64,000 nt of DNA from Caproiciproducens galactitolivorans (GTDB lineage: Bacteria; Bacillota; Clostridia; Oscillospirales; Acutalibacteraceae): contig NZ_JAPOHA010000012.1 in NCBI RefSeq assembly GCF_026672255.1, positions 20,265 through 84,264 on the forward strand. The letters are read 5' to 3'. A program made the position numbers and the translations under genes. The number at the start of each line of letters is the position of its first letter. Position 1 is the stretch's first letter. Below, in pieces: positions 42,912-52,612 of this stretch. The notes beneath the pieces were generated by a model. That model made no database searches and was not told where the DNA came from. It saw only the letters and a program-made list of their open reading frames with translations.

Positions 42912-45900
42912 TTATTCTTCTTTCAGTATTTGTACACCGAAATCCATATCGTCTGATATTTTATCCCGCAGATAAATGCGAAGCTGATTGGCATCCATTT
43001 TATCGATGATTCCGGATGCCTTGTCGCATCCAGTAAGTTTGTACTCCTTATCTGCCATCTTTTGGATTTCATTGCGAACAGAACTGTTATCCATCCACTC
43101 ATACACATGGTCATAAACAGTGGAAAGTAGCTTCTTTCGCACGGCGGCCACGTCCGACAGCAAAACTGCATAACCACCTATTATACGATTGATGAAATTC
43201 CGGTCGCGCAAAGTGGAATCGGCCAAGGAGTCAAAGAATGTTGCGTTTTCCAAATAATCCATAGCAGACTTGGCATCAGCTTCTGAAGGATTCGTGCTTT
43301 TCAATATGCTGAACATCTTCCTCGCTGTGCTGCGTTCCGCATCATCAAACATGCATAAAATCGGAGTTTCGTATGTTTCAGACCAATCCCACGGGTCTTT
43401 TGTTTTTCCACCAGTTTTCGATGACCAAAGCTCAGACAGCCTGCTTTTCCATTGATTTTTCAAAAATGTGTCAATTGCGCTTTGAATATACTTATAGTAA
43501 TCGGACTTGGTTTTCATAAACTGCCCGCTGGGTAAATCCGCATAAAGTTTTGCAATATCCTCGGTCTCTAAGTCACCCAAAAACGCAGCTGCATCCTGAG
43601 CAAAATATGGAACCTGGTTTTTATAGAACTGCTCAAAGCTCTCCCGTTGAGTCAAAAGCAAGTCATAAAACTTCTGCTTGTATTGATCGAGCAGAGCATT
43701 GTTTTGTTTCAGATAGAACAGCTGCTGGAGGAAGGGACCCAAATCACCCACAAGCTTGACAGCAGATTCGCAAGGAATTTTGATATTGTTCGTCTTGGAA
43801 TTCCATGCCGCTACAACTTCCTTCAACGAGATGTATTTGCCAAGCGTCTTATTGCTTTCAAGAACAATTTTATACTCAAGGATGGTCTTGGTAATTTCGC
43901 TGTCAGCGGTAGAGATATTCCACACCCAGTTACCATCATCGGCTGTGAATCGATTCTTTACGCAGTCAATATAGCTGCCGCCGTCACCGATTTGTGTAGC
44001 AAGTTTTGGAAGTTCGCCGCCTTGAAATTGACCGATGTATTCAAGCATACCTTTGCGGCACTGCTCACTTGTCAAAAGTCGCTCCAAATCACGAACAACA
44101 TCCGGGTGTTCGATTACCGTTTTTCCGATGCGCTCTGCCAGTTCACTCTCTGACTCAGTCGCACGGCTGTTATTGGCGGTGTTTGCAATGCTTGTGTAAT
44201 CGTCAATAATATTCGCAACTACAACTGCGTCTGTTTCCAAGATTTCATCTTTCAAAGTATGCTTAATGCACCAAATCGGGAAAGACAGAGCTTTCATCTT
44301 GAGGCGGAGATTATCTCTGGCATCTTCAATGCTACTGCACTGTGAAACCTGAATACGGAACACAGTAGATGTACAAGTTAAGAACTGGCGCAGGCCGGGG
44401 CTCATAGACCGAATATACTCGGGAATATATCTCTTCTCTGGATGAACACGATGGTCGATAACATTGGCGATCATGGTTTTCATTTTTGCTAAAGACATTG
44501 CTTCGCTCTTGGAGCCGTTACTCCAGAAATAATCCGCGCTCACATACTCTTTCAGCACAAAACCGAGAACCAATGCGGCAACTGCAGAAGGCATAAAGCC
44601 AAAGGGTTCTTTTTCAAGCGCCTCATAAATATCCAAGATGCTGACTTGCGCGGAAGTTCCGTTAAAGCCATTCTGAACGATTTCGTCTACCTTTTTCTTA
44701 ATATGCACAATGGCAAGGCTCTGCTTTGCGGATTCCTCCCAGTATTTGTCTACCTTCCATGCACCGGCAAGCGCGTTTTCAAAGCTCATCTTTCTGTTGG
44801 TATTTGAATAGGAGCCGGAGAGTTTCTGCTCGATACCGCACCCGGCACCGACAGCGGGTTGAAATACGCTGTACATGGTCGCATTCAGCGTGTACTGCTC
44901 AAGTCCATAAGGATACCATTTGACATTGAATGCCTGCAGAGCATCCTGCAAATCGGCATAATTTGCCATACGCTGTCCACCCTTATGTTCAGCGTCATAA
45001 AGCATAAAGGCACCACTGGCGATTTTATCTCGCCAGTCTTTTAGAACGGTTCCGGCTTGCTTTTCATAGTACATCGCCTGATCATCATTCTTCTTCAACT
45101 GGTACCGGCTGAAAGACATACTTTCTATGTACTGGTCATAGAGATCTTTCCCCATAGGCGTGAGTGTTTCAATAAAGGTGATTTCACAGCTCGGCATATT
45201 TATGGTTTTAAGTATCTGCTGCCGGATTTGCTGTAACTCCGTATCATCCATAGCAAAGGTAATAACTACTTTGAAACGTTCTGGGGCGTTAGTTTGTGCC
45301 ACCTTGGAAACGGTGGAAGAGAAGGCCTTGAAGCCAGTACCTTCACGCACGCAGAAACGTTGGTTGATAGCTGCGGGGAATACAACAGCAGCTTTGTTTA
45401 TGTCACTGTCCATCAAGGCAGCCCTCTCAATCAAGCCTTGCGTGGTGGTTTCTTCTATGACTTTTTCGCGATAGGGGCCGATACTGTCACCGCCGCTGAC
45501 GCTGACGGCACAATATTCAAATTTGCCTCCAGCAATGGGCTTTTTGAAAAGGATATTCTTGCTTATCAACCCATTTGCGATAGCAATAGCCTTTCCTTTG
45601 TTCCAATCTGTACCGCTAAATGCCAAATCAACATTCTGATCGTTCGGAACAAGAAGCTCGTTTCCCGTAACACGCAGAGAAATTGCCTGCAAGAGAAGAA
45701 TCGTCTTCAGAACACGCTGCTCTTCCGGTAGAAGTTTGTCCGCTTGGAGCGTATCAAAGTTGTCCAAAACGCCACGGACATCGTCGTTCAAGCCGTTTCT
45801 CTCTTTTCCGTAAAAGAAATCCCAAAGCATATCGACGGTCAGAAGATTATTATTATCGCTCTGTGCGCCATAGTTGGCAATATACCACTTGAATCCCTTG

Positions 45901-47156
45901 GCGTCTGTCATATCGTTGCTAATGATGAAGTCAAACATACTTCTCTGGTTGGATTTGAAGACTGTGGCAATGTGCTTTAAAACCAGAGCAGCATAGGGAT
46001 GAATCGGAACGATACCCTGCAATTCCTTATCGGAAATGTCTGTCTTTCGCCCAAGGTGCGACTGCTTTTTCGATGTTTGCTCTATGATATTGCGAACACC
46101 GGCAAGCTCACTGTTAAGAGTAGGCTTGTCTTCCTCTTCCCACTCCTTTTTCAGGACAGGGTCATCGGTTGTCTTCATCGCCTGCGCCATCAGACGAAAC
46201 GCCATGTTTTCCGGGAGCTCTATCTTAATGGGGGCTTCAAATCTGTCCAGTGTTTTCTTCGCGGAATCCGCATCAGCGAACAGATTCCGGCTTTCATGAG
46301 CAACAATCATAAAATAGAACGGATGAGACAGACTGATTTCGATCAACGTCTGGAATCCGGTCAATCCCACAGGATGGTTCAGAAAGTATTCGGAGAATTC
46401 ATCCCACACAAAAAGAATCGCGGAAAGCTGATTCTCCTCGATGATGCTCTTTATCCACTTCGCCATATCGTTAACATCACTGAAAAGACCGTACTGACCG
46501 TTATCCTTAAGAACATTCATAACATTCCGCATGGTGGATTCGACCTGGCTACTGTTACCATTTTTTAGCTTCTCTATGACATCGCCAGCGGACATGCCGC
46601 CGAAGTTCCAAACATATTTCTCTTCCTGAATCAACGCGCTGAAATAAGCGCGGTTTGCAGGTTTCTCAACCCATTTCAGGAAAGCGTCCCTCATAGATGC
46701 ATCGCCCTGATTTTCAATACCTTTGGCGCGAAGCGCGGCCATGATGCTCTGTTGCACAGCAAGAACCAAATCCAAATCCGTCTGAATGGATGCGCTGCCG
46801 ATACGATGAACGGTAATGATTTTGCTTCCGCTTCTCAGGGCGACATATTTATTCCGCAAGCCTGTATCCAGACCGTAGTCATCAAAATAATCCTCGATTT
46901 CCTGCTCACTCGCATCAATGAGAGATTTTACTGTCAAAGCTGCGTGAGATTTTCCGGTACCGTATGCGCCTTCCACCCAAATGGAGCGAGACGCAGCACC
47001 GGAAAGGACCCGATATGTAGTCTCCAGAAGCTTTACAAATGTCTCATGGGGATAAAAGCCTTTCCAGTCAACCTTTTTCTGGGCGATAAGATCAGCTGTG
47101 ACCGAAGCATAGTATTTCGGGTCAATACTAAAATAATCCTGATAGGTTTTTGCCAT
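42912..47156 (-). CDS. brxC: BrxC-like large P-loop ATPase
   Basis: 1414 residues. Walker A GAYGTGKS at residues 63-70, and a Walker B strand ILFVWDEFSEYF near 250. The rest is a long helical protein with no enzyme motif, as expected for BrxC/PglY-type ATPases (DUF499-related), which are about 1200-1400 residues. BrxC is a core subunit of all common BREX types. The ATG at 47156 follows 29 bases after the BrxP stop. Confidence 0.88.
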   Translation of the reverse strand: MAKTYQDYFSIDPKYYASVTADLIAQKKVDWKGFYPHETFVKLLETTYRVLSGAASRSIWVEGAYGTGKSHAALTVKSLIDASEQEIEDYFDDYGLDTGLRNKYVALRSGSKIITVHRIGSASIQTDLDLVLAVQQSIMAALRAKGIENQGDASMRDAFLKWVEKPANRAYFSALIQEEKYVWNFGGMSAGDVIEKLKNGNSSQVESTMRNVMNVLKDNGQYGLFSDVNDMAKWIKSIIEENQLSAILFVWDEFSEYFLNHPVGLTGFQTLIEISLSHPFYFMIVAHESRNLFADADSAKKTLDRFEAPIKIELPENMAFRLMAQAMKTTDDPVLKKEWEEEDKPTLNSELAGVRNIIEQTSKKQSHLGRKTDISDKELQGIVPIHPYAALVLKHIATVFKSNQRSMFDFIISNDMTDAKGFKWYIANYGAQSDNNNLLTVDMLWDFFYGKERNGLNDDVRGVLDNFDTLQADKLLPEEQRVLKTILLLQAISLRVTGNELLVPNDQNVDLAFSGTDWNKGKAIAIANGLISKNILFKKPIAGGKFEYCAVSVSGGDSIGPYREKVIEETTTQGLIERAALMDSDINKAAVVFPAAINQRFCVREGTGFKAFSSTVSKVAQTNAPERFKVVITFAMDDTELQQIRQQILKTINMPSCEITFIETLTPMGKDLYDQYIESMSFSRYQLKKNDDQAMYYEKQAGTVLKDWRDKIASGAFMLYDAEHKGGQRMANYADLQDALQAFNVKWYPYGLEQYTLNATMYSVFQPAVGAGCGIEQKLSGSYSNTNRKMSFENALAGAWKVDKYWEESAKQSLAIVHIKKKVDEIVQNGFNGTSAQVSILDIYEALEKEPFGFMPSAVAALVLGFVLKEYVSADYFWSNGSKSEAMSLAKMKTMIANVIDHRVHPEKRYIPEYIRSMSPGLRQFLTCTSTVFRIQVSQCSSIEDARDNLRLKMKALSFPIWCIKHTLKDEILETDAVVVANIIDDYTSIANTANNSRATESESELAERIGKTVIEHPDVVRDLERLLTSEQCRKGMLEYIGQFQGGELPKLATQIGDGGSYIDCVKNRFTADDGNWVWNISTADSEITKTILEYKIVLESNKTLGKYISLKEVVAAWNSKTNNIKIPCESAVKLVGDLGPFLQQLFYLKQNNALLDQYKQKFYDLLLTQRESFEQFYKNQVPYFAQDAAAFLGDLETEDIAKLYADLPSGQFMKTKSDYYKYIQSAIDTFLKNQWKSRLSELWSSKTGGKTKDPWDWSETYETPILCMFDDAERSTARKMFSILKSTNPSEADAKSAMDYLENATFFDSLADSTLRDRNFINRIIGGYAVLLSDVAAVRKKLLSTVYDHVYEWMDNSSVRNEIQKMADKEYKLTGCDKASGIIDKMDANQLRIYLRDKISDDMDFGVQILKEE

Positions 47157-47185
47157 GTCCTTTTACCTCCATAAAAGCAACCGAA

Positions 47186-49609
47186 TTAAAACAGGCTGAG
47201 TACATCCTCGGCTGTTTTATCTTCCCGCAGGGTGATGTTGTCCAGATCTAATGTGAAAGATGCGGAAATAAAGTCCGGGTAGTTGATAGTTAAGCCGTTG
47301 AGAATACGCACCATCGTATTCTTGTCAAGGCCGAATATCCGTGTCGGACTGACACCTTCCCGCTCAATGCTGTCATCCAGTAGCGTCTCAAGGGAGAACT
47401 GATAATAGCCCTCACAGGCCTCGGCAAATTTGTAAAGCGCATAAAGGACGACTTCCGGGACGGGGTCTGACCACGGAGAACGAGTAAGTGATTTAAGCGT
47501 CAAATTTTCTCTTCCAGATGAAGTTACCTTAATATCTATATCCCCATATGCAAATATACGACTTGTGCCGAGAGGCGTTTTTGCCAAAGCAATTTTTATC
47601 GCATCGACAACATTGCTTTTGCCATGCCCACTATCATCGTTTGGCATAACATCCTGAAGCATTAGTTTTATGCTGTCTGGAGTATATGTGATTCCAAAAT
47701 TCAAGTTAGTCACATACCAGTAAAAATCGGCTTCATAAACCAAGTTGCAGAGCATAAGTGCCCATGAAACATCATTCTCTGCCCCTTGTGCAATAATCAC
47801 CTTGCCGAAATGAGTGGGAATATACTTCGTATATTTGTCTCCTTCTGCAGTTTTATCATAGGCAATGACACCTGCATCCTTTAGGAAGTCGCGGAACTTG
47901 TCTTTCTTCTTATTTTGGCAGGTTCCATCCCCATCGGTATTCCAAAAATCGGAACCGCCTTGGTGTTTGACAAATGAAGCGAGCCATTCTGCGCGGGGAC
48001 CGTGACCATCATATCCGCTTATTTTTTTAGAACCAATCATACTTTTTCCCTCCGAGCTAATGTTGCGAATTGAATTATATCTTACGCAATGCTCATGTAC
48101 ATTATGGCAACTATAGCAGTGCTTACAACTGTCGAGGATTTGAGTTTCTCTCTCCATGTGAATGCAGTTATGCTTGCACTCAGCCTCACATACTCCACAC
48201 GAAACACAATATAGTGCCTTTACAATCACGCTTCTAAACAATGAGAAGAACTTTATATCGTCTTTGCTGTTCTCACAATTTGGAAAAGAGAAGACTGTTT
48301 TATTTGCTTTCTGTGTGATAACAATACGGTATATTTTTTCGTGATAACTGATACCATACAGTGAGTTGCCAAGGTCAACAAGTTCACCTATGGTTTTTCC
48401 CCATTGTTCCCATAATACAACTGCTCTGTTGACTTCAATGCTTTTTGTAGCACCTTCAATACGAACTTCAAACAAATTCGGCCCAAAATTTAGGGATTTA
48501 CCTGACCTTCTTGTGCGCCAGTAGCCAGCATCAATGAATCTTTGCATTTCTGACTTGCTGTAATGATCGGCTTTTGAACTTGTTGATGCAATTATAGCAA
48601 GAAAATCATCTACTTCTTTCGAGTAGCAATGGTGTTTGATATAATCATGTTTGCCAGATGAATTGGGACAAACAAGGCATCCTACGCGGGCATTTCCTTT
48701 AATATATGCTGCGTTCATCAACAAAGAGTTTGAATATATATATAAGAAAAGCTCCGCTGAATTCCATTCTAATATTCCGTGACAACTATATTGCCCAGTA
48801 TGTTTTTCCCCTTTGCTAATGGTATCATATTCACTACGATTCAGGCTTTCGGCTGCTCTAATACCTGTGAAGGCCATTCCAGTAAAGTCATATTTGCCTG
48901 TATTTTTGCGCAGAAGTGTTATCTGCGGAGATGTTTTATGTACACTGCAACACCATCTATTCGATGTGGCGGGTGGGCCAAAAACAAGCCATGTCTGAGA
49001 CGGATTAAGTTTTGATTGAGCAACTAAGAAATCAATTCCTTCTCCTGCGCACCATTTTCGAACCTTTTTTATTACATCATATGTGTCCGGGAATTCCATC
49101 CGCGTATCGCCGAACATAACCTTGAATTCATCGTGGGGCAATGCCCGCTGAACAAGGTCGAGGGCAACAACGCTGTCCTTGCCTCCGCTGAAAGCGACAT
49201 AGAACACATCAATTTTATCCCGGTATTCTCGGTAGGTATTGTAAATTTTCTGTATCGTCTCCTGTACCAGCGTTTCCATGATAGCGCGGTTCTTTTGGCA
49301 CATTCCCTCAATATCCACGAAAGAAAGAGGTACACCATTCGGCTCAGGGTCTTCCACAAGGATAATCTCCGGCTTGGTGTACAAACTACCGCCTTTGGTT
49401 TTAGCTACGGTTTTGCCTTTATAAACGTAATTATTGGCTTCAGCCCACAAGAGAGGAGCACTATCATCTTTCGGATATGTCCAGTAAGCGTCAAACCCTA
49501 AAATATCCAGTTCTTTTGAATAGACGGGACGCGGTTCCTTACTAAAGCGCAATTGCTCGGTTGTCAGTAGCAATCCGCCAGTTTCGGCGTCCCAAACATA
49601 TTGATACAT
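47186..49609 (-). CDS. brxP: BrxP-like PAPS-reductase-family protein fused to ferredoxin and DUF4007 domains
   Basis: 807 residues. The N-terminal ATP-pyrophosphatase (PP-loop) domain has SGGKDS at 141-146, a CSVHK motif near 230 and GCLVCPNSSG near 310, like DndC and PAPS reductases. A Cys-rich segment near 470-510 (CVSCGVCEAECKHNC and CKHCYSCHNVHEHC) is a two-cluster ferredoxin-like insert. The last 280 residues resemble DUF4007 (WLASFVKHQGGSDFW, DSGHGKSNV). BrxP marks BREX type 4. By analogy with DndC it would activate a DNA phosphodiester or donor for sulfur transfer; that is inference. Confidence 0.88.
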   Translation of the reverse strand: MYQYVWDAETGGLLLTTEQLRFSKEPRPVYSKELDILGFDAYWTYPKDDSAPLLWAEANNYVYKGKTVAKTKGGSLYTKPEIILVEDPEPNGVPLSFVDIEGMCQKNRAIMETLVQETIQKIYNTYREYRDKIDVFYVAFSGGKDSVVALDLVQRALPHDEFKVMFGDTRMEFPDTYDVIKKVRKWCAGEGIDFLVAQSKLNPSQTWLVFGPPATSNRWCCSVHKTSPQITLLRKNTGKYDFTGMAFTGIRAAESLNRSEYDTISKGEKHTGQYSCHGILEWNSAELFLYIYSNSLLMNAAYIKGNARVGCLVCPNSSGKHDYIKHHCYSKEVDDFLAIIASTSSKADHYSKSEMQRFIDAGYWRTRRSGKSLNFGPNLFEVRIEGATKSIEVNRAVVLWEQWGKTIGELVDLGNSLYGISYHEKIYRIVITQKANKTVFSFPNCENSKDDIKFFSLFRSVIVKALYCVSCGVCEAECKHNCIHMERETQILDSCKHCYSCHNVHEHCVRYNSIRNISSEGKSMIGSKKISGYDGHGPRAEWLASFVKHQGGSDFWNTDGDGTCQNKKKDKFRDFLKDAGVIAYDKTAEGDKYTKYIPTHFGKVIIAQGAENDVSWALMLCNLVYEADFYWYVTNLNFGITYTPDSIKLMLQDVMPNDDSGHGKSNVVDAIKIALAKTPLGTSRIFAYGDIDIKVTSSGRENLTLKSLTRSPWSDPVPEVVLYALYKFAEACEGYYQFSLETLLDDSIEREGVSPTRIFGLDKNTMVRILNGLTINYPDFISASFTLDLDNITLREDKTAEDVLSLF

Positions 49610-49613
49610 GGGC

Positions 49614-51761
49614 TTATCCTCTTTCCTTGCCGTTTATCTGCTCTCTCAGAAGTAATGTTTCCTTGATAACTTTGTCGAAGCCACTCCATCGTTTTCTTTC
49701 CTGGTATCCCTTTTCCACAACAAGGGATAGAGCGGATGCTTCATCATTCCAACCGTTTGTCCGAGCAAGCATATCCACGATAACATCGTGGTAATCCTGC
49801 AAGGGGGAGTTTTTCCGCACGATTGCCCCATATACACCCGACTGTGAAATGCTTGCCTGCGCCATACGAAATTTCCGTGAAGCCTGCATTACATAGCTTT
49901 CCAGGACAAAAGTGTTCCAAGGTACCCCCGTCGATGGGAACTGCAGGAACAATTCCACATCGCCGATGGGTATATAATCGCCGGGACAATACAGTTCCAG
50001 AAGCTCGTCTGTTGCTTCCACCTGAAAATGCACACAGTCTTTCCGAATCAGTGATGTCGGCGAGATTCGCACCATCTCCTGCAGGATGTCGCTCCAGTAA
50101 ATTACAACCCCAAGGCTGTTGGCAAAATCCTTTAGTTCGGAGAGAGACAAGGATTCCCGCTCTCTGCAAAAGCTGTGATAGGCATCGCTTATGCTCATGC
50201 ACATGCCATGGGATGTAATCAATGCGCCACTAAATGTGAAGCGATCGCGGAGCAGATAGCTTAGTGTGTTCCGAAGACCGTAGTCTTTCATATCCGCCGT
50301 GTCAATCGCTGCTGAGGGGCAGTAACTGTTCAGCAGTTTGCGTAAATCCTGCGCCACGAGAAATCCCCGTTGCTCAATTTCAATGTTCATTGCACGAATG
50401 AGTCTCTCCATCTCTTCCGTAGAAATGGGCAGATTGGGCGCAAAGAAATATGTTTCCATGTCAACATTTACTAATTTCGGATTACCAACCAATGATTGCT
50501 TTATCTTGTCGAACGGAATATACCAAAGGAAATTCTGCAAATCTGCATAGGTCAGCGGAGTGTGGCTTGCCCGTAAAACACGCAGAACATCAGTCTTGTA
50601 ATCTGCATTCAGCCCCTTTTTTAATATCATACCATCGGCGGAATAAAATGAACTGTTCCCGTTTTCCGGCAGAGCAGCCACCATCGCATCCTTGTGGAAA
50701 ATGTTAAGCTCCTGCGCCAACTCATAGCTGAAGCGGGAAAATAGCATTTCCGTGAACACACAGGAAGCTCCGTTCTCAAAAGCCAGCTGAACATCGCCCC
50801 AAATCTTTTCGATCAGTCCGTTCCTTGCATCATCTGACTTCCGAGCGTAAATGCGGTCATCCAAAACAATTCCCACCGCTTTGAGTTGCACAAGCAGCGT
50901 GTCTCTGTCTGTCTCAGGCTCAGAACCGTAACGTTCGGTATAACGGGTAATAAATTTCTTTATGTGAATAACATTCTGCCGCAGTCCATCGGGAAACTCA
51001 TCCAGCAGAATAGAAGCGTATCTATCCGATTCTTCCTGCTTTTGTTTAGGCAATGCTGTTGCAGAGATGGCTTTTTCTGTAATGCCTGGTTCATTGGACA
51101 CAAGCAGAGCATTTTCGGCTGCTGCGGTTGTTTCTGCTGTTCTTTCCTTAAGAAAATTCAAGTACGATTTGCCTGCGGCTATAATCTTTGTATGAGTTTT
51201 CTTGTGTTCCAAGCGGAAAACTCTGTTTTGTTCAATTGCCTGCAATGCCTTTTTTATTGTTGGAATATCCGTAATCTCAAGCAGTGGCTTGAGAATAATA
51301 TGATGCTCAAGACAGAATTTTTCCATATCACGACAGTACAAGAAATATTCTGACAGCTTTGATGGAGATACCCTCGATGAAAGATAATCAGAAAAGGAAT
51401 CCACAATGGATTCATTTTTATCTATCATCGCTTTTGCCTCCTTCAATATTGCTTCGTAACGAGTCTTGTCCGTATGATAAATCCCCACAATTTCTTCAAA
51501 GAGCCTTGTGGCAGGCTTCACTGTTGTAGTCCCCAGATACGCAGACTCCATACTCTGCATCTGAAAGGAGATGCCGTTCACATTACGGTAAGTATCCTCG
51601 ATTTCCATGCCGTTGTTCTCCGCCATTCGCCGAAGCTTCCGCGATATATCTTTGACAATATGAAGTCGCGGAGTGTCACTGCTTACCCAATTTAAATAAG
51701 CGTTCAGCAACACAGCTGCCTCGTAGATATCCCAAACCGGCTGACGATTTGCCATAACCAT
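49614..51761 (-). CDS. Uncharacterised 715-residue protein at the head of the defence operon
   Basis: Start ATG 51761 overlaps the stop of the small HTH gene (TAATG); an open frame reaches 51785 but overlaps that gene. The stop is four bases before the brxP start. I recognise no domain. The N-terminus (VWDIYEAAVLLNAYLNW) and middle are helical. The C-terminal third has a pattern (CPGDYIPIGDVELFLQFP, WNTFVLESYVMQ) that recurs in other large Firmicutes proteins I cannot name. It may be a sensor, effector or accessory DNA-binding subunit of this BREX variant. Confidence 0.7.
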   Translation of the reverse strand: MVMANRQPVWDIYEAAVLLNAYLNWVSSDTPRLHIVKDISRKLRRMAENNGMEIEDTYRNVNGISFQMQSMESAYLGTTTVKPATRLFEEIVGIYHTDKTRYEAILKEAKAMIDKNESIVDSFSDYLSSRVSPSKLSEYFLYCRDMEKFCLEHHIILKPLLEITDIPTIKKALQAIEQNRVFRLEHKKTHTKIIAAGKSYLNFLKERTAETTAAAENALLVSNEPGITEKAISATALPKQKQEESDRYASILLDEFPDGLRQNVIHIKKFITRYTERYGSEPETDRDTLLVQLKAVGIVLDDRIYARKSDDARNGLIEKIWGDVQLAFENGASCVFTEMLFSRFSYELAQELNIFHKDAMVAALPENGNSSFYSADGMILKKGLNADYKTDVLRVLRASHTPLTYADLQNFLWYIPFDKIKQSLVGNPKLVNVDMETYFFAPNLPISTEEMERLIRAMNIEIEQRGFLVAQDLRKLLNSYCPSAAIDTADMKDYGLRNTLSYLLRDRFTFSGALITSHGMCMSISDAYHSFCRERESLSLSELKDFANSLGVVIYWSDILQEMVRISPTSLIRKDCVHFQVEATDELLELYCPGDYIPIGDVELFLQFPSTGVPWNTFVLESYVMQASRKFRMAQASISQSGVYGAIVRKNSPLQDYHDVIVDMLARTNGWNDEASALSLVVEKGYQERKRWSGFDKVIKETLLLREQINGKERG

Positions 51762-51943
51762 TACTTTGGTTGCTCTGGGGAACATACAAACATATACTTC
51801 GGCTTCGGTGTGTCTTTTGGAATCATGTAGCTGTTACCGAATTTCTGCACGCCGGGTATGCGACCATTTTTGCAATGATTCTGTACCTGACGAATGGAGA
51901 TTTTCCATTTTTCTGCTGCTTCTTTTGTCGTAAAGTACTCCAC
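51761..51943 (-). CDS. Small helix-turn-helix protein, first gene of the defence operon
   Basis: 60 residues from GTG 51943, with GGAGGGG nine bases upstream. The sequence (YFTTKEAAEKWKISIRQVQN, then NGRIPGVQKFGNSYMIPKD) is an excisionase/MerR-type winged helix (HTH_17), with the conserved beta-wing. It is translationally coupled to the 715-residue gene. It could autoregulate the operon or be a DNA-recognition subunit. An excisionase role is unlikely because no integrase is adjacent. Confidence 0.85.
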   Translation of the reverse strand: MEYFTTKEAAEKWKISIRQVQNHCKNGRIPGVQKFGNSYMIPKDTPKPKYMFVCSPEQPK

Positions 51944-51993
51944 AGCTTACCCCTCCATTTAAAGACACAAACAATCAACCTATTATCATATGT

Positions 51994-52022
51994 ATTTTAT
52001 CATCGTTTCTGCGAAAATTCAA
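51994..52022 (-). promoter_or_regulatory. Promoter of the defence operon
   Basis: Minus strand TTGAAT (52022-52017), 17-base spacer, TAAAAT (51999-51994), about 50 bases ahead of the GTG start of the HTH gene. It would drive all eight genes; no other good promoter or terminator is seen between them. Confidence 0.75.
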
Positions 52023-52265
52023 TGCGTTTCGACGAAGTTTTTACTGATCCCACTCTTGTCATTTTTGCGAGTTTACAGCAGAATGATGGACGAAATAAAT
52101 TATTTACAAAACAACGCTCGATAAAACGAAGCGCTCTGTACTAAAACGAGCCTATTGTTTTTGCATTTTGGAGCATGGGCATCCACAGCGCATTTCGCGA
52201 TGTGTGTACCAATTGGAGAGAAAATGGGGGTATCCAAAGGTGAGAATCTCCTTGGTTCTGGGTTT

Positions 52266-52292
52266 CCAATAGGGCTAGAGCATCCCTATTGG
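52266..52292. repeat. 9-bp inverted repeat
   Basis: CCAATAGGG (52266-52274) pairs with CCCTATTGG (52284-52292). No T run follows. It may be part of a transfer-origin region. Confidence 0.6.
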
Positions 52293-52596
52293 CACACGAT
52301 TTTGCCTCCGGCAAAGTCTAGAGTGTTATACCTTTGTTTCGGCTAACGCGACAAATGGTAATACCATGGGATTGGCAGCACACTTTTGAACGGCAGTTTT
52401 GTGTTGCTCCCCCGTGACACCCACCGGCTCGGTGAAAAAAAGTTATACATTCCGTTTCCCGAAGCGATGTGGAGGAAACATTAACGAATACCTCAGATAC
52501 GTAAACGGGAGAAATAAAACAATAATTGCCCTTTTAAGGGCGGTGGGGCAATTTATGCAAGCGGAAAATAATTCAGTGCACTTGACAGGGTCGGCT

Positions 52597-52612
52597 AGTA
52601 GTACGCCCTTAC
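52597..52612. other. Possible MOBQ-type nick-site relic
   Basis: AGTACGCCCTTAC matches the core of the pGO1/pIP501-like oriT sequence (AGTGCGCCCTTAC, recalled from memory) at all but one base. No relaxase gene is left beside it, and the ICE relaxase is of another type. Confidence 0.4.

Noticed and set aside
47186..49609. Assimilatory sulfate reduction reading of the PAPS-reductase-like gene
   Set aside because: No sulfate-assimilation neighbours, and the DUF4007 fusion and BrxC/PglZ/BrxL context fit defence instead.
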